A DNA stretch of 50,083 bases from JADFOB01 sp964651325 (lineage in GTDB: Bacteria > Planctomycetota > Phycisphaerae > UBA1845). Below the pieces are notes generated by a model that worked only from the letters and a program-made list of their open reading frames with translations, searched no databases and was not told the DNA's origin. The position numbers and the translations under genes are program-made. Where the stretch lies: positions 1-50,083 of the forward strand of contig CAZYXP010000001.1 of assembly GCA_964651325.1 (NCBI GenBank), written 5' to 3'. Each line of letters starts with the position of its first letter. Position 1 is the first letter of the stretch. Shown here piece after piece: positions 35,134-43,888 of the stretch.

Positions 35134-36237
35134 TCAGTTGGCGCGCGTTACGCAGTCCTCATAGGACGGACGACCGTTTCCGGTCCGCAGCAAACCCGTA
35201 TCGATAAGATCGGCCGGCAGCGTGTCTTTCGACCAGCCAGGCCCGCGAACGATGATACAGTGGTTGAAGTCCTGCTCTCCGGGATCCGAAAATATCTGCT
35301 CAATGCGGTAATGGCGGGCATAGCCCTCGCTGTCTTCCGTACCTTCGATGTACACCTTTTGCGATTCCGCATGTCCATCGACAAAGGAACGGTTGTACGT
35401 CCAGTCGGCGCCGTGCCAGCCGCGAATCGCTTTGGTTGGCCCCGGATCGACGCCCATCGAGATAAAGTCGCAGGTTTCTTGTCGGGCCGACCACGCCCAG
35501 CGCCCGATGTTTTCCTCGTAGTAGAGCGTCCGCGCGGGCGTTGGTATTCTGGATACCGGTCTCATGTAGGGTGAATTGCTCCACATCGGACCCGAACTTG
35601 CGACCATGAAAATATTCGCTGCATAGCTGTTGCCGAAATGGTCATACGAGGATCGCTCTGTGTGATTGACCCAGTCCGGGCAGTGCGCCCCGCGCGGAGG
35701 ACCGTCATCAGCGGGACACTTGTATAGGTCCAGCCGTAGTTTCGTATCCTGCAACGCCCCCTGCCGCGAGTAGTGCGGGTTCAGATTGTCCTGGAAGCCG
35801 CCCGGATAGAGAAGCACGTTGAGGGGACGCGAAGCAGGTCCGAACCCGGCTTTGGTGCCGTACTTGCTGCCGATGTAGGCGGAATCCCCCGTCGCCGGGC
35901 CGTCCACGGCCGCGGGCCGACCGATGCCGGCTTTGCCACCCCACTCGTAGGCGCCGATAAATGTTGGGTCGTTAGGGTCCTGATGGTATTGGAGCGGGTG
36001 AACCGGGATGCCCCAACCCTGCTCGTCATCAGATTCGTAAACCCGGCTGGTGGTCGTAATGTTCTTGATATGGGCGAGGCAGGCCGACTTTTTGGATTGT
36101 CTGCGCGCCGCCTCCAACGACGGAAGTAGAATGGAAATCAGCAAGGCGATAATGGCGATCACCACCAGCAACTCAATAAGCGTGAACGCAGCCATCCGCC
36201 GTGGCAACGCCTCTCTCCTAATTGCGGTACGGGCCAT
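35134..36237 (-). CDS. Planctomycete-type prepilin-like protein (DUF1559-like), copy B
   Basis: AAGGAG nine bases before the ATG at 36237 gives 367 residues. The leader MAAFTLIELLVVIAIIALL again has Ala before the cleavage point. Long segments are nearly the same as copy A (KNITTTSRVYES, GWGIPVHPLQYHQDPND, YLYPGG-type and SSYDHFGNSYA regions, and GWHGADWTYNRSFVDGHAE), so the pair is a tandem duplication that has since diverged mainly in the middle and C-terminus. A 256-base gap separates the copies, enough for an independent promoter. Confidence 0.88.
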   Translation of the reverse strand: MARTAIRREALPRRMAAFTLIELLVVIAIIALLISILLPSLEAARRQSKKSACLAHIKNITTTSRVYESDDEQGWGIPVHPLQYHQDPNDPTFIGAYEWGGKAGIGRPAAVDGPATGDSAYIGSKYGTKAGFGPASRPLNVLLYPGGFQDNLNPHYSRQGALQDTKLRLDLYKCPADDGPPRGAHCPDWVNHTERSSYDHFGNSYAANIFMVASSGPMWSNSPYMRPVSRIPTPARTLYYEENIGRWAWSARQETCDFISMGVDPGPTKAIRGWHGADWTYNRSFVDGHAESQKVYIEGTEDSEGYARHYRIEQIFSDPGEQDFNHCIIVRGPGWSKDTLPADLIDTGLLRTGNGRPSYEDCVTRAN

Positions 36238-36394
36238 GCAATGCTTCTCCTTATAATCAAACCAATCCGCGACCATCACTAGTGAAGGGCAAGTCTTGAA
36301 CATGCGTAGCCAACCATGGTACTGTGCCAATAGCCTTTTTGGCAACAATAAAGTGCAGGAAATAGCGTTCGACGATTTGTGCGATCGCAAAAGA

Positions 36395-36862
36395 TCATCG
36401 AGGTCGTGTCGCCCGATCCATTTCTCGCTTTGCGTCGCGTGCCTTGAGGTCTTGTCGCTTGTCGCTTTGGGCTTTGCCCCGCGCCAGCGCCAACGAAATC
36501 TTCAGATGGCCGCGAGGGCTGAAGAAGGCATCGACGGGCACCAAAGTGAAGCCCTTGAGCCTCATTTTCTGGTCCAGCTTTCTCAGCTGCCGGCCGTGAA
36601 CGAGGAGTTTTCGGGGCCGCATCGCCTCGTGGGACCGGCTCGGCGCGTGCTTGTACGCCGCGATATGGAACCCGATCAGCCAGAGCTCTCCGCCGTCAAT
36701 CCGGGCGTACGCCTCTTCAAGCGATCCATTCCGCTCGCGAAGCGTTTTGACCTCAGATCCGACCAGCACGATCCCACATTCGATCTTCTCGAGCAGTTCG
36801 AATCGGTGCGAAGCCCTCTTGTTTCGACAGACGTATTCTTTGACAGAGGGGCGCTTCTTCAT
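36395..36862 (-). CDS. smpB: SsrA-binding protein SmpB
   Basis: The 155 residues match SmpB throughout: NKRASHRFELLEKIECGIVL, GSEVKTLRE, GSLEEAYARI, GELWLIGFHIAAYKHA, RKLLVHGRQLRKL and the basic C-terminal tail KRQDLKARDAKREMDRA. SmpB binds tmRNA and the ribosome for trans-translation of stalled messages. AGGA lies four bases upstream of the start. The tmRNA gene is not in the window. Confidence 0.97.
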   Translation of the reverse strand: MKKRPSVKEYVCRNKRASHRFELLEKIECGIVLVGSEVKTLRERNGSLEEAYARIDGGELWLIGFHIAAYKHAPSRSHEAMRPRKLLVHGRQLRKLDQKMRLKGFTLVPVDAFFSPRGHLKISLALARGKAQSDKRQDLKARDAKREMDRATRPR

Positions 36863-36984
36863 GAAGTCCTACTTTAAGCTGTTTGGTGGCGTCAAAGGTC
36901 ACCGGGGGAAACGGCCGATTCAATGGAAAGAAAAGATTTTACGGACTCAAGAAACCGATCGCAACGCACCGGGGCGATTGAGGG

Positions 36985-36990
36985 TATAAT
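36985..36990 (+). promoter_or_regulatory. Possible -10 element for the sigma-factor operon
   Basis: TATAAT at 36985-36990 lies 28 bases upstream of the GTG start. The expected -35 position (around 36962-36967) has no TTGACA-like sequence, so this is a weak candidate. Confidence 0.25.
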
Positions 36991-37017
36991 ATACGATTGA
37001 AGATAGCGAGGTCGAAT

Positions 37018-37635
37018 GTGAACGCAAGCGAGACGAACAACGATAGGGCGTTGGAAGCTCAACTTGTGTCCCGGGCACAGTCGGGTCAGGAGGAGGCTCT
37101 GCGCCGCCTGGTGGACCTGCACAAGGATCGTCTCTATGCGTTTATCTGGCGGATGACCCGCAATCACCACGACGCGGAAGAAATCTGCCAAGACGCGTTC
37201 TTGAAGGCCTTTGCCTCATTGGATTCGTTCTCGACCGAATACCGATTCAGCACGTGGCTGTTCACGATAGGATACCGCGTCTGCCTGAATCGGTTGCGGC
37301 GTAAGCGCGTTTTTACCGGCGAAGTGGAATTCAGCACCATCGAAGACACTTCTGATGCCACGGATTTGTCATCGGCTGAGTCTGAAGAAGCCACCCGATT
37401 GAAAGAAACCGTCTGGGCGGTCGTCGATTGTCTTTCTCCGCCTCAGCGTGCGGCCGTGCTGCTGTTTTACCGCAACGCCATGGGGTGTCGGGAAATTGCA
37501 CGGGTGTTGGATTTGCCGGTGGCCACGGTCAAGAGCCATCTCCACCGAGCGAGAAACCGACTTCGCGAGTTGTTGACGGCGCTTCCCGAACAAGAAGTGG
37601 AAGAATTTCGCAATCGTTTGGGGCTGGCCGGGTAG
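37018..37635 (+). CDS. ECF-type RNA polymerase sigma factor
   Basis: GAGG at 37008-37011 lies six bases before a GTG at 37018, giving 205 residues (a TTG at 36997 is in frame but unsupported). Region 2 is clear (LVDLHKDRLYAFIWRMTRNHHDAEEICQDAF at about 26-56), and region 4 is a helix-turn-helix (GCREIARVLDLPVATVKSHLHRARNRLREL at about 155-185). Such factors are held inactive by a membrane anti-sigma factor until an envelope signal arrives. The next gene is that anti-sigma factor, so this is a sigma/anti-sigma pair. Confidence 0.95.
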   Translation: MNASETNNDRALEAQLVSRAQSGQEEALRRLVDLHKDRLYAFIWRMTRNHHDAEEICQDAFLKAFASLDSFSTEYRFSTWLFTIGYRVCLNRLRRKRVFTGEVEFSTIEDTSDATDLSSAESEEATRLKETVWAVVDCLSPPQRAAVLLFYRNAMGCREIARVLDLPVATVKSHLHRARNRLRELLTALPEQEVEEFRNRLGLAG

Positions 37636-37697
37636 AAGGGTTTGAAACGTCTCGCAATGGGCGGGGCGGTGGCAATTTGGTCGTTGGAAACCGACCC

Positions 37698-38375
37698 ATG
37701 CGTTGTGATCAAGCAATCAAACTCTTCGACGCCCACTTGGATGGCGAGTTGGCCCCATCTATGGAAATGGAGTTGGCGGCCCACCGGTTCAATTGCCCTG
37801 AATGCCGTCGGCAGTTGGCGCTTTTGGAGGTCGCCGGCCACGTGATCGAGTCTGACGCCGAGCCGCCCGCAGCGCTAGACGATGCTTTTACCGACCGATT
37901 GTTGGCGTGTGTCGATGCCCAGCGTCCCCATGCCATGCAACGCGCGGTTCGCTGGATGTATGTGGCGGTGCCTCTCGCCGCCGCCGCCGTGATCTGCTTC
38001 GCGTTTCTCGGTGCGTTTGACCGTGGGGACGTCATTGTTGCCGGGAAGAGCATGGTCAATACCAGCACGACGCCGGCCGCTGCCGCGCCGCATGTAGACC
38101 CTGCTGCGGATCCGGCATCCGACGAGCGGGAATCGGCTGAGCGAGCGCTCGAGGCATTCTTGACAGACATTCAGAGCAATGTGAACGAAAAACGCGATCG
38201 TGTGCAGTCGCTGCGGAATTCGTTGGATCTTACGATTCGCCAGTGGTTGGATATTTTGAACTCGCGCAAGGATCCCACTGCTGATGATGCCCATTTTCCT
38301 GCGTTGGACAAGCTCGATAAGCCCAAGCAAGACCCTTCCAAGGTTCAGCGTTCCGGCGACGTCGAGGATCTTTAG
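37698..38375 (+). CDS. Zinc-binding membrane anti-sigma factor (ZAS type)
   Basis: The frame is open from 37428, but the ATG at 37698 gives a 225-residue protein with the exact ZAS layout: C3, then H29, C33 and C36 in H-x3-C-x2-C with 25 residues between C3 and H29. A single membrane helix lies at about 88-106 (VAVPLAAAAVICFAFLGAF), followed by a periplasmic coiled coil (about 150-190). It sequesters the preceding ECF factor at the membrane. The sigma gene ends 62 bases upstream, and the next frame overlaps by up to 92 bases. Confidence 0.9.
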   Translation: MRCDQAIKLFDAHLDGELAPSMEMELAAHRFNCPECRRQLALLEVAGHVIESDAEPPAALDDAFTDRLLACVDAQRPHAMQRAVRWMYVAVPLAAAAVICFAFLGAFDRGDVIVAGKSMVNTSTTPAAAAPHVDPAADPASDERESAERALEAFLTDIQSNVNEKRDRVQSLRNSLDLTIRQWLDILNSRKDPTADDAHFPALDKLDKPKQDPSKVQRSGDVEDL

Positions 38376-40374
38376 GCGCGACACACCGTCCGCCCGTCCG
38401 CGCATTGAGTCGGCGTTTGCCGGCGCCATCCTCTTGCTGATGCTTCTCCCGATGTCCGTTCAGGCTCAGGGAAGCCAGCGGCTCACACCGCCACCACTCG
38501 CAGAGTTCGTGCCCGCATCGGCACGCGTCTTCATAACGATCCGTCGGCCACGCGATGTGGACGCCGCCATGGAACGGGCGCACGCTTGGCGTTTGTTGCC
38601 GCTGCTGGCGGGGATTCAAGAATCGTCACATGCGGGATTCAGTTTACAGCAAGCGCTGGGCGACTTCCTGGGGACGCAGCGAGCGATCCGACTCGACGAA
38701 ATGATGGATGCGGAGCTCGGCATCATGGTGCCGGCGTGGCCGAGACTGGGCCAGGCGTCGTGGCTGGTGCGTCCGCGTGATGCTGAGGTGTTGCCGCGCT
38801 GGTTTCCCAAGCTGAAGGAAAACCCATCGAGTACGTTTTTCGGGATGGAATCGGGGCTGGTCGTCTGCGCACGCAACAAGACGGTCTTGCTCAACCGGGG
38901 CGGAGGTGGCGCCATCTTTGGCGATTCTGTGCGCCTGATTGCCGGGCAGACCGGGGCCTCCCTGAATCGAGATCGGCTCTACCAGGAGCTTCTTTCCTTT
39001 CTGCCCGGAAAACCGCTGGCCGTCGCGTATGTCAACGACCCCACTGCCGGCGAGCAGAGTCTTCCCGGCTGGCCCGTCGCGCTGGACCAGGCCGTCGTGG
39101 GGTTGTACGAGGGGCAAGGACGGCTCGATTTTGCCCTTCGCGGGGTGCGGAAGCATGCCCAACGCACCGCAATATTGGTGCCCGAGACCATCAACCGTGT
39201 GCTTCGGCTTCCCCGAACGACCCTGATGGTCTCCGCTTTCTCGCCGCAGTGGGATCCAGACGCTTTGGCGGCGCGTGATTCGAGCCAGACCTCATCGTTG
39301 CTGACGCTACGCCGGATTATGACGCTCTTGCGGGGCATGCGCGGGGCGAGTGAAGCGCTCGATCCGCTCGCTTCCTTGGGCAGTCAGGTCATTGTCGCTT
39401 GGGATCAGGATTTTCGCCTCGACTCATCCACCCCTCAACTCGCCGTTTTGGTCGAATGTACCGACGGCAATGCAGTCAAGGCAGCGCTCGACGCATCATT
39501 CAGCAATATCGTTCAGTTGCTTTCGGCCATGGATCCGCAACCCGGCGCCACCATTCCCGAGATTCAATCATCGACCCACTTGGGCGTGGAAACGCGGAGT
39601 CTGCCGCTTGGCCGGTTTGCCGGTCATTCCTCTTACGAGTTGGTCCGGCTGCTGGACAGAGTGGAACCCAGCTGGGCGGTGATGGGGGATTGGCTGATCG
39701 TGGCGCTCAGTCGCGACCATGTCGAGAGAATCATCGACGCCTACCGCGCCCTGTCGCCGACCCTGGCAAACAATCCGGATGTCGCCGCCATCGCCCAGCG
39801 CAACGTACGACGCACCAGCCTCACGTTTGTGCAGTCGGATTTGGCTGCCGAGGTGGTTGAATCCTGGCTTGATGGCCTTGAGGCGGGGCGGCCCTCGCTG
39901 CTGGCGCCAAACCTCTGGGACGCAAAAGCAGCCGGTCGAAGCGCAGGGCCGACAAGGCTCGGAATCGGCATGGCCACGGAATTGACACCGGGTGCCGTCA
40001 GGGTGGCCCGCGTGTATCCCGGGACGGTTGCGGAAGGCGTCTTGCAAGTGGACGATCAAATTCTCGGCATCGACGGAAAGCTGCTGAACATCTCGGATTC
40101 CAACATGGATCTTCGGAACCGATGGGCCCATCCCAGTGCGCAGGCCGATTACATGGTTTTTAGAATCCGGCGGGGCGAGAAGCTGCTCGATGTACAGGTC
40201 CGGGTACGAAAAGTGCTGGCCGTGACCGATCGTCGCGCGGTGGTTCCTGCCGACGCGCTTGCAGAGTTGGTATCGCTTGGAAAGAGCCTTCAATTCGCAA
40301 GCGTTGCGGCGTTTGAATCCGGGCAAGAGCGTTATTCCGTCCGCGTCTCCCTTCGATTCAAACCTACGAAGTAA
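38284..40374 (+). CDS. Exported DUF3352-like protein with a C-terminal PDZ domain
   Basis: Up to 696 residues, the third gene of the sigma-factor operon. The start is uncertain: the ATG at 38284 lies well inside the anti-sigma gene, and the signal peptide (AFAGAILLLMLLPMSVQAQ) begins about 44 residues later, where only a rare ATT start would be available. The main body (FVPASARVFITIRRPRDVDAAM) resembles exported DUF3352-type proteins of planctomycetes. A PDZ domain lies near residues 550-635 (ELTPGAVRVARVYPGTVAEG, VDDQILGIDGKLL). Together with the anti-sigma factor, it could sense periplasmic peptides and set sigma activity. Confidence 0.72.
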   Translation: MMPIFLRWTSSISPSKTLPRFSVPATSRIFRRDTPSARPRIESAFAGAILLLMLLPMSVQAQGSQRLTPPPLAEFVPASARVFITIRRPRDVDAAMERAHAWRLLPLLAGIQESSHAGFSLQQALGDFLGTQRAIRLDEMMDAELGIMVPAWPRLGQASWLVRPRDAEVLPRWFPKLKENPSSTFFGMESGLVVCARNKTVLLNRGGGGAIFGDSVRLIAGQTGASLNRDRLYQELLSFLPGKPLAVAYVNDPTAGEQSLPGWPVALDQAVVGLYEGQGRLDFALRGVRKHAQRTAILVPETINRVLRLPRTTLMVSAFSPQWDPDALAARDSSQTSSLLTLRRIMTLLRGMRGASEALDPLASLGSQVIVAWDQDFRLDSSTPQLAVLVECTDGNAVKAALDASFSNIVQLLSAMDPQPGATIPEIQSSTHLGVETRSLPLGRFAGHSSYELVRLLDRVEPSWAVMGDWLIVALSRDHVERIIDAYRALSPTLANNPDVAAIAQRNVRRTSLTFVQSDLAAEVVESWLDGLEAGRPSLLAPNLWDAKAAGRSAGPTRLGIGMATELTPGAVRVARVYPGTVAEGVLQVDDQILGIDGKLLNISDSNMDLRNRWAHPSAQADYMVFRIRRGEKLLDVQVRVRKVLAVTDRRAVVPADALAELVSLGKSLQFASVAAFESGQERYSVRVSLRFKPTK

Positions 40375-40645
40375 GGCAAACCGGCGTTGATCTGAAGGTG
40401 TATCCCGTGTGGTACGGCCGTCTGGAGTCGTGCCAAGACGCCACCAAGCCGAGGGCTGGCTTGCTTTGAGAGTTTTGCTCACCCTTCAAATCAAGCTTGA
40501 GATGCGTCGTGTTGCTGTTCGAATGCGCCTGTGCTATTTGATCGTTGGCGCATGAAAAAAGCCGACCCCAATATGAGGTCGGCTCGTTTCTCGTACGTCA
40601 AATGCATCGGGGGGCGTTTCGCAGCTTTCTGCGAACCCCATTGGC
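40375..40645. other. Convergent intergenic region with one terminator
   Basis: The 271 bases between the PDZ gene and the secreted protein hold one strong terminator hairpin (40555-40584, serving the leftward gene). Nothing else is visible. Confidence 0.5.
40555..40584 (-). terminator. Rho-independent terminator
   Basis: Read leftward, AGCCGACC (40584-40577) and GGTCGGCT (40567-40560) form a perfect 8-bp stem with a nine-base loop, followed by T6 (complement of the A-run at 40555-40560). It lies about 60 bases past the end of the secreted-protein gene. In the rightward direction no T-run follows, so it serves the leftward gene. Confidence 0.85.
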
Positions 40646-41506
40646 CTAGCGTCCCAAGTGAGGACGTCCGCCGGTCGTAACCACCGTGGCCGAGCCAACG
40701 CGATAAGGCATCTGCTTGCCATCCGGGTGGATGAGGAAGGTCTCGCGGCCTACCTCGACGCCGACATAAATGGCGCCGGTGGCATCCGCGGGTACCTGGA
40801 AGCTGTAGGTTCCAAGATACAGGCGTCCTGCTGAATCAACGGTGTCGGCGTTGAACATCACGGCGCCCATGCGGTTCTGGTTTGAATCAACCGCATCCAG
40901 CACTTCGCCGCCGGCAAAGACAAAGTCGTCGCGGGTCTTATCGATGTGCAAGTCGGAAACCGAAAGAAGGCCAGCGCTGGCCGAGGTGGCGTTGATGCGC
41001 ACCTGGTAGGTGTTTAGCCCGGTTACGTTACTGACGAAGACATCCGCCGACACGGTGCCGCCCGGCGCTGCGGAGGCTGATGATACTTGGACCGAAATCA
41101 CGGCGGCGTCGGTTGCGGCGCCTGTGCTGCCCAGCACGTTGGCGACATGGACCCCAGCGTTACGGGTGAAGTCCGAAAGAACGAGCCTGCCGCCCCTGGC
41201 ACGCGCCTTGGGCGCTCCAACGAACTGCCCATCAACGAACACGGCGACACGATCTGCACCGCCCAGATCAGCGCTGACCGCCAATGCCATCGCACCGCCG
41301 CGAACCGAACGGGCTGCGGTAACATTCGCATCCGTAAACGCGGTCTCGCCGGAAACGTAGTACCGACCGTCGATCGAATTCATCGCCTTGAAACCCTGGG
41401 CCGGCGAGGTCGAGGCAGGCCTGAAGACTACCTCAGCCTGTACAAACGAGGCCATCGCGCCAACACCCAACAAACCAACCGCCAGAAAAGTCGTAGATTT
41501 TCGCAT
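40646..41506 (-). CDS. Secreted protein with cohesin-like beta domain
   Basis: The 286-residue chain starts at 41506 with AGGAG six bases upstream. A signal peptide ends at VQAEVVF. The middle (VQVSSASAAPGGTVSADVFVSNVTGLNTYQVRI, residues about 130-165, quoted here in part) resembles the opening of cohesin-like domains. No dockerin or cell-wall anchor is evident. It is Ala/Gly/Val-rich, as expected for a beta-sandwich secreted protein. Its terminator is well formed and it stands alone. Function is not known. Confidence 0.72.
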   Translation of the reverse strand: MRKSTTFLAVGLLGVGAMASFVQAEVVFRPASTSPAQGFKAMNSIDGRYYVSGETAFTDANVTAARSVRGGAMALAVSADLGGADRVAVFVDGQFVGAPKARARGGRLVLSDFTRNAGVHVANVLGSTGAATDAAVISVQVSSASAAPGGTVSADVFVSNVTGLNTYQVRINATSASAGLLSVSDLHIDKTRDDFVFAGGEVLDAVDSNQNRMGAVMFNADTVDSAGRLYLGTYSFQVPADATGAIYVGVEVGRETFLIHPDGKQMPYRVGSATVVTTGGRPHLGR

Positions 41507-41820
41507 GGTTCACTCCTATTGAAACCTGAGATCCGTTTCGATTACGCCAAACAATCGATACTCGATAGGCCTAACTGAACATAACTCTTCAGCACAAACC
41601 AATCCCCCATCGAGAGCCGGCGTGCCCCTGAAAGAACTGTCCTCATCCACCGCTCAAATCTATCACAATGTCCGAAAAGATTCAAGCAAATTCAAAGAAT
41701 TCAATGAAATCCGTGTTTCTTGGCCCGCTCGCTCACGCCACGAGGCCTTCCAACGGGACAAAGGCCACGCAAAGAGGCGACCGGCGGCATCAAGTCGAGT
41801 CCGATTTACCGCCCCCAAGA

Positions 41821-41856
41821 TCGCCGAAGTGTCCTATAGTGACACACTTTCGGCGA
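41821..41856. repeat. Palindromic element with GTGTC/GACAC core
   Basis: Outer arms TCGCCGAA (41821-41828) and TTCGGCGA (41849-41856) are exact complements, and inner arms GTGTC (41829-41833) and GACAC (41841-41845) pair around a seven-base spacer; three bases are unpaired on the right. The inner core is the same GTGTC/GACAC pair as in the dyad at 2812-2835. It could be an operator or an RNA hairpin. Confidence 0.5.
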
Positions 41857-42077
41857 GCCAGGGGCGATAGTGATGCAAATCGGCCACCATTTCAATTGGG
41901 TCTTCTTCGAATCCGGTCACGAAGTGGGCGGTTTCGATGCGCGAAGCCTTCGACAACGGCTACGCCCACTACCCACAGGTCAAGATAGGCGCAAAGTGGG
42001 GCGATGTTGACATTGCCCAAAGAGAAATAAGGAAATTGCCCGACCCTCCGGTGAAGGGTTTGGTCGCGATTGGAGTG

Positions 42078-42112
42078 GTACTGCAATCACGAACTACGCT
42101 GCATTGCAGTAC
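42078..42112. repeat. Perfect 10-bp inverted repeat downstream of glutamate dehydrogenase
   Basis: GTACTGCAAT (42078-42087) and ATTGCAGTAC (42103-42112) are exact complements with a 15-base loop, about 40 bases past the glutamate dehydrogenase stop. There is no T-run in the leftward direction, so it may be a message-end hairpin rather than a classic terminator. Confidence 0.45.
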
Positions 42113-42150
42113 GCGGCCATCTCCTCTGATCTTTGTGAGTCAGGGTTGAC

Positions 42151-43458
42151 CTAAACTCTCTGACGCGTGGCTTCTGCGACATTCTGGAGTGCCTGGGTAA
42201 AGGCGGCAATCCGGAGGGGGACGCCGTTGGCTTCGCTGCAGGCGTACACGGAATTCCACGCGGCTACCATCTTCTGTTCGAGCTCCATATTCACCTTTTC
42301 GAGCGTCCAGTGGAACTGTTGCAGGTTCTGAACCCACTCGAAATACGAGACGGTCACGCCGCCGCCGTTGACTAGAATATCTGGAAGGACGCGGGCGCCG
42401 CGTTGTCGGAGCATTTCGTCCGCCTCGGGGGTAACGGGTGAATTGGCCGCCTCCACCACGAGTTTGGCGGTGACGGTGTCCGCGTTGTCTTTGGTGATCG
42501 CTCCGCCTAGTGCGGCCGGGATCAGAATGTCGATGGGGTAGGCAAGCAGGTCACTGTTGCTGATCGCTTTGGTTTGCGGGAAATTTGCAACGGATCCTGT
42601 GGCGCTCACGTGCTCGATGAGCTTGGGGATATCCAAGCCGTGGTCGTTGCAGATCGCTCCATGAACATCCGAGACCGCTACAATTTTCGCTCCCAATTCC
42701 GCGAGGAGCTTGGCCGACCAGGAGCCTACGTTTCCGAATCCCTGCACGGCGATTTTGGCCGTTTTGATGTCAATGCCCAATTGCTTGCATGCTTCCCGTG
42801 TGACGATCATGGTTCCGCGGCCCGTCGCTTCCTCGCGGCCCAGTGACCCGCCGAGATTCACGGGCTTCCCCGTCACGATGGCGGGGGTGTAGCCGTTCTT
42901 CTTGCCATACTCATCCATGATCCACGCCATGACCTGCGCGTTGGTGCCCACATCGGGCGCGGGGATGTCGCGATAGACGCCTAGGGCCATGTCGATCTTC
43001 TGAGTGAATCCGCGTGTTAGTGAGCGTAGCTCCGTCCGACTCATTTTGGTTGGATCGCACGAGACGCCTCCCTTGGCGCCGCCAAATGGCACATCGACGA
43101 TGGCTGTTTTCCAAGTCATCAACGCCGCCAAAGATCGCACTTCGTTGAGGTCCACGCCGGGATGATAGCGAATGCCGCCTTTGTAGGGTCCGCGGACCGC
43201 GTTGTGTTGCACGCGGTACCCGTGGAATAGCTCCAGCTTGCCGTTATCCATTCGGACGGGAATCTGAACAATGAGTTCGCGATAGGGCGAACGGAGCAGG
43301 GTCTGTATTTCGTCTTCGAGATGCATGTGCTCCGCCGCGATCAGGAACTGCGTATCGCTGATGTCATTGAAATTCATGGCGCGGCGGGCTGCGTGAGTGG
43401 GGTCCTGTGCATGTTTTGCGTTCTTGGTTGTCGCGGCGGGTAACGTAGTCGTAGGCAC
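42151..43458 (-). CDS. gdhA: Glutamate dehydrogenase (Glu/Leu/Phe/Val dehydrogenase family)
   Basis: AGGAG eight bases upstream supports a GTG start at 43458 (435 residues). Conserved elements include KGGIRYHPGVDLNEV, PFGGAKGGV with the catalytic Lys, DIPAPDVGTN and, in the nucleotide-binding part, AVQGFGNVGSWSAKLL. The enzyme interconverts glutamate and 2-oxoglutarate with ammonia. Dinucleotide preference cannot be fixed from reading alone, though the Asp at the end of the second strand (AVSDVHG) favours NAD. It stands alone without linked nitrogen genes. Confidence 0.95.
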   Translation of the reverse strand: MPTTTLPAATTKNAKHAQDPTHAARRAMNFNDISDTQFLIAAEHMHLEDEIQTLLRSPYRELIVQIPVRMDNGKLELFHGYRVQHNAVRGPYKGGIRYHPGVDLNEVRSLAALMTWKTAIVDVPFGGAKGGVSCDPTKMSRTELRSLTRGFTQKIDMALGVYRDIPAPDVGTNAQVMAWIMDEYGKKNGYTPAIVTGKPVNLGGSLGREEATGRGTMIVTREACKQLGIDIKTAKIAVQGFGNVGSWSAKLLAELGAKIVAVSDVHGAICNDHGLDIPKLIEHVSATGSVANFPQTKAISNSDLLAYPIDILIPAALGGAITKDNADTVTAKLVVEAANSPVTPEADEMLRQRGARVLPDILVNGGGVTVSYFEWVQNLQQFHWTLEKVNMELEQKMVAAWNSVYACSEANGVPLRIAAFTQALQNVAEATRQRV

Positions 43459-43888
43459 GTCGAGTTCTCCTTGGTTCGAGCTTGGCGAGTATTCAGTCTT
43501 GAAGACCAGTCTCTCGGTAAGCGAGTGGCGGTTGTCGACTTTGTGCCATGCCGACGATGCTCACGCCCCACACGGCATGCGGCCTATCCTTAGCAAGCAA
43601 CAGGAATGACACCGGTGTGCTTATCGACGAAGCAATCGATGGGGTGAAATAGATCGCTATACGAGTATGGGGTTACCGGACGAAGCACGCGTGGCGAAGC
43701 GGGGCGAGGAACGTTCGCCAGGCGCCGTCGGCCGCCTATGCCCCGCAGCTAAACGTGTAGCCAGGTGCGGGATCACCGAGCGTACCGCACGTCCGGTAAG
43801 ACGCGGGCCGCTCGCGTGCCCTACGCGCGGCAGAGCGGGGGAACGGAATTGGCACTTCGTAATGGCCGCAGGACTCAGTGGAACTGGG
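43459..43888. other. Intergenic region with long-range inverted repeat
   Basis: The 430 bases upstream of glutamate dehydrogenase contain a perfect 10-bp inverted repeat (43673-43682 and 43790-43799) and a nested 7-bp hairpin (43692-43720). No gene is recognisable. Confidence 0.45.
43673..43799. repeat. Inverted repeat enclosing a hairpin
   Basis: TTACCGGACG (43673-43682) and CGTCCGGTAA (43790-43799) are exact complements, 107 bases apart. Inside, TGGCGAA (43692-43698) and TTCGCCA (43714-43720) form a second stem. The layout could be a structured RNA or the ends of a small decayed mobile element. Confidence 0.4.

Larger units (their letters stand above)
41507..42150. other. Intergenic region with two inverted repeats
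   Basis: The 644 bases between the secreted-protein and glutamate dehydrogenase genes contain small open frames in both directions but no gene I can support. It holds an imperfect palindrome at 41821-41856 and a perfect inverted repeat at 42078-42112. Confidence 0.45.

Noticed and set aside
41892..42086. A small minus-strand frame (64 codons) with a hydrophobic stretch
   Set aside because: Too short, without a ribosome-binding site, and next to inverted repeats. A transposase remnant was considered but no motif supports it.
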